Positions 1-5,268 of a stretch of 5,268 bases of DNA are shown here, one piece after another. The translations under genes were made by a program, and so were the position numbers. Position 1 is the first letter of the stretch. Every line of letters begins with the position of its first letter. The notes beneath the pieces are model-generated. The model was given only the letters and a program-made list of their open reading frames with translations, did no database searches and was not told where the DNA came from. Origin of the DNA: SHZI01 sp032122615 (GTDB taxonomy: Bacteria > Pseudomonadota > Gammaproteobacteria > Steroidobacterales > GCA-2729495); NCBI GenBank assembly GCA_032122615.1, contig JAQBGF010000107.1, forward strand, positions 1 through 5,268, read 5' to 3'.

Positions 1-998
1 GTGACGATATCGCTCTCGCGCAGGAAGCGGTCGTTATCCATCCGCACGAGAAACGGCAGGTCGGTTTGCTCGCGAATATAGTCGCGGTCGATGAGATCGT
101 CGGTCAGCAGCACCTGCACCATGGCCATTGCCAGCGCGATATCCGTGCCGGGCTTCGGATTGACCCATTTGCTGGCGTGCATTGCACTCGGCGTGAACTC
201 CGGCGAAATGGCAATGACTTCGGTGCCGTTGTACCGGGCCTCCCAGAAGAAGTGCGCGTCCGGAATCCGCGTGACTGCCGGGTTGCAGAACCACACCAGG
301 CAGCACTTTGACTTGTAAACCGCGGCCATGGTGTCGCCGAGCAGCGGCTCGCCAACGGTCATCTGCACGCCTGTGGGCAAATCGCCAACACCGGCAAAGG
401 CTTCGGGAAGTTCGATGCCGCTGATCGTGGCAAAGCGGCCCAGCGCGGCAAACGAGGCACGCTTCAACACCATTTGCGTGCCGAGGTCGAAACTGATCGA
501 ACGCGGGCCGTGCTCTACCGAGTGGTCGATGAAGCGATCAGCAATCTCCGCCATCGCCTGGTCCCAGGTCACGCGCTCCCACTTGCCGGCGCCACGCTCA
601 CCGACGCGTTTCATCGGGTAGAGAATGCGTTGCTTGCCGTACATGTATTTGGCGTGCCGCAGGCCCTTTTGACAACCCCGCGGTCCGTAGTCGGGAGCGT
701 CCTCCGAGCGGCCGTACTCGCCCTGCTGCTCCTCACGCCAGACGATCCCGTTCTTGACGTAGACATTGAAGGCACAGGTGCCGGTGCAATTTGTGCCGTG
801 CGTACCGTGCACGACACTGTCCCAGGTCCACTTCCGGCGCATCAGGTCTTCGAAGGCCCCATAGGCCCCCTGGGGTTCGTCGATCGCGGCGGCCGAGCCC
901 GGCGCATAGCGCAGGCTGAGCGAAAGCGCGACAGCTCCCGAGCTCGCCAGAAAGTGGCGACGCGACGTGGCGCCGGTCATAACATCTGCATCAGACAT
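1..998 (-). CDS. Tat-exported molybdopterin oxidoreductase catalytic subunit, type II DMSO reductase family (partial; 3' end beyond the window)
   Basis: Start is ATG at 998 with GGAG 8 bases upstream; the frame stays open to base 1, giving 332 residues of a protein that is usually about 900 or more. Residues 11-38 form a twin-arginine signal (SRRHFL, then a hydrophobic run ending near AAA), so the folded enzyme should act in the periplasm. H67-x3-C71-x3-C75-x33-C109 supplies the His/Cys ligands of the first [4Fe-4S] cluster, typical of type II enzymes. D206 in GVGDLPTG lines up, from memory, with the Mo-ligating Asp of ethylbenzene dehydrogenase alpha (IGDTYMG). Further shared blocks are NGIVWREEQ (83-91), GCQKG (108-112), EARYNGTEVIAISPEF (253-268) and EQTDLPFLVRMD (310-321). 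Known relatives include ethylbenzene and steroid C25 dehydrogenases, DMS dehydrogenase, and selenate, chlorate and nitrate reductases. Family and export are clear; hydroxylation of a hydrocarbon-like substrate is inference. It is the fifth gene of the operon, 3 bases after the previous stop. Confidence 0.93.
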   Translation of the reverse strand, partial: MSDADVMTGATSRRHFLASSGAVALSLSLRYAPGSAAAIDEPQGAYGAFEDLMRRKWTWDSVVHGTHGTNCTGTCAFNVYVKNGIVWREEQQGEYGRSEDAPDYGPRGCQKGLRHAKYMYGKQRILYPMKRVGERGAGKWERVTWDQAMAEIADRFIDHSVEHGPRSISFDLGTQMVLKRASFAALGRFATISGIELPEAFAGVGDLPTGVQMTVGEPLLGDTMAAVYKSKCCLVWFCNPAVTRIPDAHFFWEARYNGTEVIAISPEFTPSAMHASKWVNPKPGTDIALAMAMVQVLLTDDLIDRDYIREQTDLPFLVRMDNDRFLRESDIV

Positions 999-1001
999 GG
1001 C

Positions 1002-1655
1002 TCAAGCTCCGTGCGCTCCGGGCAATACGAGTTGCATACCACCACGTCGGGCCAGCGCCGCCTCGACCAGTGGCAGGCGGTCATTGCCAAAATAGAGATC
1101 ATCACCGACCAAAAGGGTTGGCGTCCCGAATCCACCACGCGCAACGAGTTCCGCCGCGTTCACCTTAAGCTGCTCCAGGGTTCTCGCCTCTTGAACGCGT
1201 GACGCGAACAGTGTTGCGTCCAGGCCGGCCGCAACTGCCAGATCCTGCACAACCATCAGGTCACCGATGTTCCGATTATCCGCAAACAGCGCAGCAAACA
1301 CAGCCGAGAGGTAGGCTGCACCATGACCGTCCTCGGCGGCAACCACGGCGCCGCGCTGTGCCCACTCCGCCCGGAGCGGCCAGGGACTGGGCCGCCGCAT
1401 AACCAGGCCGCAATAGCGGGCCCAGTCCGCAAGGTCCTTGGCCTGGTATCGAGCCCGGACTGCCACAGTGTCGGTGCGGTCAGCGGGAAATCCGGAATTC
1501 GTAAGCCTGATCACGTCGTCGACGATTACAGGCCGGTAGACGACCCGACTGCCAGTCCGGATCGCCGCATCCCGAACCCTATCGAGCGCCAGATAACACC
1601 AGGGACAGGAGGTGTCGAAAAAGTACTGGACGGCTGCTTTTTTAACACCTCCCAT
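1002..1655 (-). CDS. DsbA-fold thioredoxin-like protein, 2-hydroxychromene-2-carboxylate isomerase / FrnE-like
   Basis: The product has 217 residues, the usual size for the DsbA-family isomerase/kappa-GST group. It opens with a beta strand and an active-site loop, YFFDTSCPWCYLAL (11-24), holding a CPWC pair (C17, C20). A helical insert follows. The C-terminal thioredoxin part has GFGTPTLLVG (175-184), with cis-Pro at P179, and the isomerase-group signature FGNDRL (189-194). Isomerases of this family usually carry Ser at the active site, whereas CxxC is found in FrnE/DsbA oxidoreductases, so it could be a thiol oxidoreductase or a glutathione-dependent isomerase. No signal peptide is visible, so it should be cytoplasmic. 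ATG at 1655 is the only in-frame start before the active site; its own ribosome binding site is poor, but it lies 6 bases after the ligase stop, which suggests translational coupling. The fold is certain; the reaction is not. Confidence 0.88.
   Translation of the reverse strand: MGGVKKAAVQYFFDTSCPWCYLALDRVRDAAIRTGSRVVYRPVIVDDVIRLTNSGFPADRTDTVAVRARYQAKDLADWARYCGLVMRRPSPWPLRAEWAQRGAVVAAEDGHGAAYLSAVFAALFADNRNIGDLMVVQDLAVAAGLDATLFASRVQEARTLEQLKVNAAELVARGGFGTPTLLVGDDLYFGNDRLPLVEAALARRGGMQLVLPGAHGA
1007..1010 (-). promoter_or_regulatory. Ribosome binding site GGAG of the molybdoenzyme gene
   Basis: GGAG lies 8 bases before ATG at 998, inside the last codons of the DsbA-like gene. A second in-frame ATG (codon 7, at 980) lacks such a site, and either start keeps the twin-arginine signal. 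Confidence 0.65.
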
Positions 1656-1661
1656 GAGCGC

Positions 1662-3197
1662 TCAGCCGCGCGCCCGCAGCGCTGTCTTGAGTACCTTACC
1701 GTTGGCGTTGCGCGGAATCTGCTCGATAAATTCCACGTGCTTTGGCAATTTCATCCGGGCAATGCGTGACCCCAGAAATTCCAGCAGCACATCGGCACTG
1801 AGATCTGCATTGGCCCGCGGCACAATAAATGCCTTCAGAACTTCGCCCCACTTTTCGTCCGGAACGCCGATGACTGCCGCTTCCTGTACGCCGGGGTGCT
1901 GAAAAATGACTTCCTCCACCTCGCGCGGATAGATGTTCACGCCACCCGAGATAACCATGTCCTTCAGGCGATCCACAATGTAGAGATAGCCCTCCGTGTC
2001 GCGCCGGGCCAGATCCCCGACCGTTACCCACCCGTCGCGATACGCCTCGGCCGTCTCCTGTGGACGCCCCCAGTAGCCGTTGAACAAATAGGGACTGCGG
2101 GAGTAGAGCTCGCCCACTTCATCGGGATCGCATATCGCACCGTCCTGCCGCCGCAGTTCGACTTCCGTGCAGGGAAAGGGCTGGCCGACACATTGCAGTT
2201 TGCGCAGTTGATCCGGCGGACGCAGGTTCGAGACGATCCCGGCCTCCGTTGAACCGTAGGTTTCATGCAGCAGCCCCGGCCCGAAGTGCGCAACCAGCCG
2301 TTCCTTCATGGCCTGCGGCAGCGCCGCCGCATTCGAAATCACGGTCTTCAGCCTGGGGCTGCGGCTGGCTGCCAGCGCCCCGGGACCGACGGACAGGAGC
2401 GCGTGAAAATGCGTAGGCACGGCAAAAAAGCCGGAAATATTCTGGCTACCCAGGCGCTCAAGGACTTGCTCTGGCTCAAATTTGTCGATGATCTCGGCAT
2501 AGCCACCGAAAAACACGGGCGCGAGAGAAAAGATCATGCCGGCGCCGTGGCACATGGGTGCGATGGCAAGAAACCGGTCGTCCGGTGCGTAGCAGCCGTA
2601 CTCCACGGCCATGGCAAACATGGTCAGGATCCGGGATCGGTGCGGCACCTGGACGCCCTTCGGCTTGCCGGTCGTGCCCGAGGTATAGGGAATCGTGAAG
2701 TCGTCCCATTCCTTCACCTGGGGAACTGCAGTACCCGGCCTGGCCTTCGACAGCCATTTCTCAAACTCGGGACCGATCGTGATAACCGCCGGGTTGGCAG
2801 CCAGGGCGGTATCCCGCAAGGCCGCCGCAACCTCCGGATCGGCAAAGATGACACGGGCCCCGGCATCGTCGCAGATGGCCACGATTTCCGGCACCGAAAG
2901 CCGGGGATTGACGGTGGCCAGTGCGACCCCCGCCTGTGAAGCACCGAGCACGATCTCCATGTACTCGATGGAATTCTTGCCGACGATGGCGCCGTGTTGT
3001 CCGGGCACAAGACGCAGGTCGCCCGTGAGGGCGGCCGTTACCTGGTCCACCCGGTTCAGGAGGTCACGATACGTCCGGGTCTGCTCACGATGCCGATACG
3101 CTATCTTGTCGGGCGCCCGGTGCATGGCAGCCCGGACGCCCGCCACCAGGGACAAGTGCTGAAAGGACGGCGGGAGTGGCTGCTGGCCCGCGTGCAT
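1662..3197 (-). CDS. AMP-forming acyl-CoA synthetase (ANL superfamily, fatty-acid/aryl-acid CoA ligase type)
   Basis: This 511-residue protein activates a carboxylic acid to an acyl-AMP and then to its CoA thioester, in the cytoplasm. All core motifs are present: the phosphate-binding loop TSGTTGKPKG (172-181), YGSTEAG (314-320) with E318, GDLA (394-397) with D395, the hinge VDRLKDMVISGG (408-419), the domain-swing segment NIYPREVEE (421-429), and PRNANGKVLK (495-504) with the adenylation Lys K501. Length and motif order match medium/long-chain or cyclohexane/aryl-acid ligases, but substrate choice cannot be read from motifs. The N-terminus lacks a signal peptide. ATG at 3197 follows the amidohydrolase stop by 23 bases; only a weak GGACGG precedes it. 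It is the third gene of the operon. An acid-CoA ligase beside a hydrocarbon-dehydrogenase-like enzyme fits a catabolic pathway (inference). Confidence 0.96.
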   Translation of the reverse strand: MHAGQQPLPPSFQHLSLVAGVRAAMHRAPDKIAYRHREQTRTYRDLLNRVDQVTAALTGDLRLVPGQHGAIVGKNSIEYMEIVLGASQAGVALATVNPRLSVPEIVAICDDAGARVIFADPEVAAALRDTALAANPAVITIGPEFEKWLSKARPGTAVPQVKEWDDFTIPYTSGTTGKPKGVQVPHRSRILTMFAMAVEYGCYAPDDRFLAIAPMCHGAGMIFSLAPVFFGGYAEIIDKFEPEQVLERLGSQNISGFFAVPTHFHALLSVGPGALAASRSPRLKTVISNAAALPQAMKERLVAHFGPGLLHETYGSTEAGIVSNLRPPDQLRKLQCVGQPFPCTEVELRRQDGAICDPDEVGELYSRSPYLFNGYWGRPQETAEAYRDGWVTVGDLARRDTEGYLYIVDRLKDMVISGGVNIYPREVEEVIFQHPGVQEAAVIGVPDEKWGEVLKAFIVPRANADLSADVLLEFLGSRIARMKLPKHVEFIEQIPRNANGKVLKTALRARG

Positions 3198-3220
3198 TGC
3201 TGTGGCCGTCCGGGAGCCGC

Positions 3221-4078
3221 TCAGGCGGGCAGCTTGAAAACGCGCAGGGCGTTGTCGCGCATCAACAGGCGATGAGACTCGGGACGCAGGTTGAGATCGT
3301 CGATCTCCCGCACGGCCCGCTCGGGATCAATCACCGGCCAGTCAGTTCCGAAAAGAATTTTCTCTTTGCCAAAAGTATTGGCGTAGTGAACGAAGGCCTC
3401 GGGCCAGTACTTCGGCGCATAGGCATCGCCTGCAGCGTAGACGTTCTCGTGCTTCCAGCACATCGAGATCATTTCGTCAGTCCACGGAATGCCGATGTGA
3501 ATGCCAATCAGGCGCAATTCTGGAAAATCGATAGCCACCTGGTCCAGGCAGATGGGCCGGCCGACTGACGGCAACCGCCGTTCCCGCGAGTAAATCAGGT
3601 TGTGCCCCACCTGCATCATGATGGGAATATCCAGCTCGCAGCATTTGGCATAGTAGGGATAGTACTTGGCATGGTCTGGTGCCAGCCCGCACCAGTGCGG
3701 GTAGAGGTGAGCGCCGACAAAGCCGAGAACTTTCGCCGCCCGCTCCAGATCACGCAGCCCTTGCATGCCCCGGAAGGGATCGATGCCCGCCAGCCCCGAG
3801 AAACGTTTCGGGTACTGCTGACAGACCTCGTGAACCCGCTCGTAGGGCAGTTCAAAACCACCCTTCATGTTGATGTCACCGGCGCGAACCGCGATCAGCA
3901 GGGACCTCTCGATACCCGCTCGATCCATGCGCTGCAGGTAATTTTCGACCGTCACTCCGCCCCGGATTTCCGGCGGCATCCGGACCTGGGCCTTGAAAGC
4001 GTCGTCGAGGCCAGTATGACCGTTGGCAACCTCCTGCGGGGTGAAGAGGTTGCAGACTATGTCGATCGAGCCCGTCAA
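3221..4078 (-). CDS. Amidohydrolase-fold protein (COG2159 / Amidohydro_2) with altered metal site
   Basis: The predicted TIM-barrel protein has 285 residues from the TTG chosen here. Family blocks are GFVGAHLYPHW (119-129), IMMQVGH (153-159), SVGRPICLDQVAIDFPELRLIGIHIGIPW (read in pieces between 171 and 199), FGTDWP (243-248) and the closing DNALRVF (275-281). H194 and D246 are retained barrel residues. The usual N-terminal IDxHxH reads IDIVCN (5-10), so both histidines are replaced (V8, N10), and Q156 stands where the barrel His of iHtG is expected. Relatives hydrolyse or decarboxylate ring acids (ACMSD, gamma-resorcylate decarboxylase), but this metal site is not canonical, so no reaction is assigned. 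The TTG at 4078 is preceded by GGTGA at 7 bases, overlapping the cupin stop; an alternative TTG at 4144 would overlap the cupin gene by 59 bases and has no ribosome binding site. Second gene of the operon. Confidence 0.9.
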   Translation of the reverse strand: MTGSIDIVCNLFTPQEVANGHTGLDDAFKAQVRMPPEIRGGVTVENYLQRMDRAGIERSLLIAVRAGDINMKGGFELPYERVHEVCQQYPKRFSGLAGIDPFRGMQGLRDLERAAKVLGFVGAHLYPHWCGLAPDHAKYYPYYAKCCELDIPIMMQVGHNLIYSRERRLPSVGRPICLDQVAIDFPELRLIGIHIGIPWTDEMISMCWKHENVYAAGDAYAPKYWPEAFVHYANTFGKEKILFGTDWPVIDPERAVREIDDLNLRPESHRLLMRDNALRVFKLPA

Positions 4079-4083
4079 GCGAA

Positions 4084-4090
4084 ATTCACC
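4084..4090 (-). promoter_or_regulatory. Ribosome binding site GGTGA deciding the TTG start of the amidohydrolase gene
   Basis: On the minus strand the cupin stop lies within TTGGTGAATTTCGCTTG. GGTGA sits 7 bases before TTG at 4078, and its TGA is the cupin stop codon. This arrangement supports coupled translation and the short 285-residue product. Confidence 0.6.
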
Positions 4091-4991
4091 AACCGTCCAT
4101 GTCCCAGTTGCCCGTCGTGCGAGAGCGCACCGGTATTCCGGCAATCAGGGGGCCTTGGGTCCGCGGGTCGTAATTCAGCGGCGTACCCTCCACTGTGACC
4201 TTCTCGTTGATGGTGATCCAGTTGATGATCGATCCGTCCATGCGGAAGATGCCTGTGAAGCCCCTCTCCTCACCGGAAACAAAATGACCGTGCTTTACGC
4301 GCGCAGGACGGAAGAAGTACGTACCGGCATCCAGCCGCCCGAAGTTATAGTCCAGGTGCCCGTCAATGGTGTAGGCCTCCTCAAAGACCGGGTGATGCAC
4401 CATCCGGTCGTCAGACCAGCCCGGTGGCGCCCAGCACATCATCGTGACAAAGCCCTTTTCCGGATCGTTCTTGGGCGCGGGATCGTGGTACAGAAGTTTC
4501 AGCTTCAGGAAACGCTGCTGGTCCCCCTCGTAGATGTTGGGCATCCACTCCATGCGGGTGGTGTCGACCAGGCTTAATTCGCCGCGCTCGGAGGATGCCG
4601 TATTGAGGCCGCGGCCGATGAAACCGGAGCGGTCCTTTGCAGACACGCTGAAACCGGAGTCCTCCAGCTCCCTGAACAGCAGGACCTGCGTTCCCTCCTT
4701 GACGGACATGGCGGGGACGCGCAAGCCAGCGGGCGCGCGAAAGTACGCGCCCTTGCCGAGTTTCTTGCTGCCGAGCCGGACCTCGCCGGAGAGCACATAC
4801 CACTCGGTATCAGCCTGGTGGTAACCGGCTGGTCGGTGCCAGGCGGATTCAAAAATCAGTTTGGTCGAGCCAGCACCGTTCTCCTCGTCGTAAGACAGGT
4901 TGCGCTGACGGGCCTTGCCCTCACCTCTGGGCAGTTCGGCGGCATGCCAGTAAAGGTCGGCTTCCTGAACTAGTTCTACGTGGGGTCGCAC
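4086..4991 (-). CDS. Bicupin-fold protein (ChrR-like / DUF4437-type cupin)
   Basis: The 301-residue product has two cupin domains. Domain 1 (about 45-110) has WHRPAGYHQADTEWYVLSG (51-69), with H52, H58 and E63, then GAYFRAPAG (81-89), but lacks the second-motif His. Domain 2 (about 180-255) is more complete: MVHHPVFEEAYTIDG (197-211) with H199, H200 and E204, then GTYFFRPARVKHGHF (223-237) with H234 and H236. A metal site is therefore likely in domain 2 and doubtful in domain 1. No signal peptide or membrane segment is seen, so it should be cytoplasmic. Cupins of this type serve as dioxygenases, isomerases or sensors, and the reaction here is unknown. GTG at 4991 is chosen because AAGGAG lies 7 bases upstream; the longer frame from TTG at 5051 has no good ribosome binding site. 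It is the first gene of the operon, ending 7 bases before the amidohydrolase start. Confidence 0.88.
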   Translation of the reverse strand: MRPHVELVQEADLYWHAAELPRGEGKARQRNLSYDEENGAGSTKLIFESAWHRPAGYHQADTEWYVLSGEVRLGSKKLGKGAYFRAPAGLRVPAMSVKEGTQVLLFRELEDSGFSVSAKDRSGFIGRGLNTASSERGELSLVDTTRMEWMPNIYEGDQQRFLKLKLLYHDPAPKNDPEKGFVTMMCWAPPGWSDDRMVHHPVFEEAYTIDGHLDYNFGRLDAGTYFFRPARVKHGHFVSGEERGFTGIFRMDGSIINWITINEKVTVEGTPLNYDPRTQGPLIAGIPVRSRTTGNWDMDGW

Positions 4992-4998
4992 AGTGCTT

Positions 4999-5004
4999 CT
5001 CCTT
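4999..5004 (-). promoter_or_regulatory. Ribosome binding site AAGGAG of the bicupin gene
   Basis: The minus strand reads AAGGAG, then 7 bases, then GTG at 4991. This is the strongest ribosome binding site in the window and decides the GTG start over the upstream TTG at 5051. It heads the five-gene operon. Confidence 0.85.
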
Positions 5005-5037
5005 GGCCAGATCAAGTCTGAACGCGAGAATACCAAG

Positions 5038-5049
5038 GAACGACCGTTC
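5038..5049. repeat. Perfect 12-bp dyad GAACG-AC-CGTTC, possible operator
   Basis: Two 5-base arms flank a 2-base centre, about 47 bases upstream of the bicupin GTG. A further copy of the half-site GAACG occurs at 5020-5024, 18 bases away on the same strand. The position suits a repressor or activator site for the operon, but no regulator gene is visible and such a short dyad can arise by chance. Confidence 0.35.
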
Positions 5050-5057
5050 AACGTACT

Positions 5058-5121
5058 GGCGAGCCCGCCGCCTTGCGGTCATTTGCTGCGATTGGGGTAA
5101 AGTTCCCGCCTATGGCTCGCC
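5058..5121. repeat. 8-bp inverted repeat GGCGAGCC / GGCTCGCC spanning the intergenic region
   Basis: The arms are 5058-5065 and 5114-5121, matching exactly with 48 bases between them. They enclose the weak TAAAGT -10 candidate of the rightward gene. The spacing is too long for a terminator hairpin; a bipartite protein site is possible, as is chance in GC-rich DNA. Confidence 0.3.
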
Positions 5122-5134
5122 GGAGACGATCTCC
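5122..5134 (+). promoter_or_regulatory. Ribosome binding site inside a small hairpin, GGAGA-CGA-TCTCC
   Basis: GGAG (5122-5125) lies 9 bases before ATG at 5135 and forms the left arm of a 5-bp hairpin with a 3-base loop that ends right at the start codon. The fold could mask the ribosome binding site, but it is short and of modest strength. Confidence 0.45.
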
Positions 5135-5268
5135 ATGACTGAATACGTGATCTGGAAGTATGCCCACGTTCTGATGTTCGTCTTCTGGGTTGGTACCGAC
5201 ATGGGGGTATTTTTCGCAGCCCGCCGGTCAACCGATCCGAAGTTATCGTTCATGACCCGGGTCACGCT
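5135..5268 (+). CDS. Integral membrane protein, N-terminal fragment (continues beyond the window)
   Basis: ATG at 5135 with GGAG 9 bases upstream opens a frame of 44 codons that runs off the right edge. Residues 4-29 form one hydrophobic segment (from YVIWKYAHVL to MGVFFAA) followed by positive residues RR, the pattern of a first membrane helix. The start resembles the N-termini of small multi-helix proteins with a conserved His in helix 1 (H11 here), as in CopD- or DUF2269-like families, some of which bind haem or copper. This is a weak resemblance from 44 residues, so no function is assigned. It is read away from the operon, so any functional link would be through the shared intergenic region. 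Confidence 0.72.
   Translation, partial: MTEYVIWKYAHVLMFVFWVGTDMGVFFAARRSTDPKLSFMTRVT

Larger units (their letters stand above)
4992..5134. other. Divergent intergenic region between the operon and the membrane-protein gene
   Basis: These 143 bases separate two divergently read genes and must hold the promoter of at least the rightward gene, and probably that of the operon too. No convincing sigma70 pair was found. For the rightward gene, TTGCGG (5073-5078) and TAAAGT (5098-5103) are 19 bases apart, a weak match. For the operon, TTGAAC (5051-5046, minus) and TATTCT are only 13 bases apart, which is too close. Two inverted repeats and the ribosome binding sites are listed separately. Confidence 0.7.

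Noticed and set aside
474..1202. Open frame of 242 codons on the plus strand
   Set aside because: It lies antisense to the molybdoenzyme and DsbA-like genes, crosses both, and its translation shows no recognisable domain. Long antisense frames are expected in GC-rich genes.
1636..1645. Run of six A near the start of the DsbA-like gene (TTAAAAAAGC on the minus strand), resembling an A AAA AAG slippery site
   Set aside because: The gene reads GTT AAA AAA GCA, so the heptamer is not in the frame needed for programmed -1 slippage, and no alternative product follows.
2265..2939. Open frame of 224 codons on the plus strand
   Set aside because: It is fully antisense to the acyl-CoA synthetase, whose motifs are unambiguous; the product is basic and of low complexity, without a domain.
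4079..4144. N-terminal extension of the amidohydrolase from TTG at 4144
   Set aside because: It would overlap the cupin gene by 59 bases, has no ribosome binding site, and its residues are only the cupin tail in another frame.
3602..4198. Open frame of 198 codons on the plus strand
   Set aside because: It is antisense to the amidohydrolase-fold gene and crosses its boundary with the cupin gene, with no domain or ribosome binding site.
4992..5051. N-terminal extension of the bicupin from TTG at 5051
   Set aside because: The AAGGAG site would lie inside the coding sequence, 7 bases before GTG at 4991, and the extra 20 residues show no family feature.

Overview
The window comes from a GC-rich bacterium, most likely a pseudomonadote (proteobacterium). 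This rests on the Tat-exported type II DMSO reductase, the gene types and the GC-ending codon choice; no marker gene fixes the taxon. Almost the whole window is one tightly packed minus-strand operon. A short intergenic region and the first 44 codons of a divergent membrane-protein gene lie at the right end.

Read in the direction of transcription (right to left), the operon holds five genes. A bicupin protein (4991-4086) has a GTG start behind a strong AAGGAG ribosome binding site. It is followed by a COG2159-type amidohydrolase-fold protein (4078-3221, probable TTG start) that has lost the usual HxH metal motif. Next come an AMP-forming acyl-CoA synthetase (3197-1662) with all its core motifs, and a DsbA-fold / 2-hydroxychromene-2-carboxylate isomerase-like protein with a CPWC site (1655-1002). 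The last is the N-terminal 332 residues of a molybdopterin catalytic subunit (998 to beyond the left edge). Gaps between the genes are 7, 23, 6 and 3 bases, so co-transcription and translational coupling are very likely. No terminator was seen inside.

The molybdoenzyme has a twin-arginine signal, a His/Cys ligand set for the first [4Fe-4S] cluster and an Asp that lines up with the Mo ligand of ethylbenzene dehydrogenase. Members of this subfamily hydroxylate hydrocarbons without O2 (ethylbenzene dehydrogenase, steroid C25 dehydrogenase) or reduce oxyanions. Next to an acyl-CoA synthetase and an amidohydrolase-fold protein, a catabolic role is the better guess: hydroxylation of a hydrophobic substrate in the periplasm, CoA activation of an acid, and ring or C-C bond processing. 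The substrate cannot be read from this window, and the beta, gamma and chaperone subunits, if present, would lie beyond the left edge.

The intergenic region (4992-5134) contains two inverted repeats that could be regulatory, plus a small hairpin over the ribosome binding site of the divergent gene. No RNA gene, mobile element or CRISPR array was seen.
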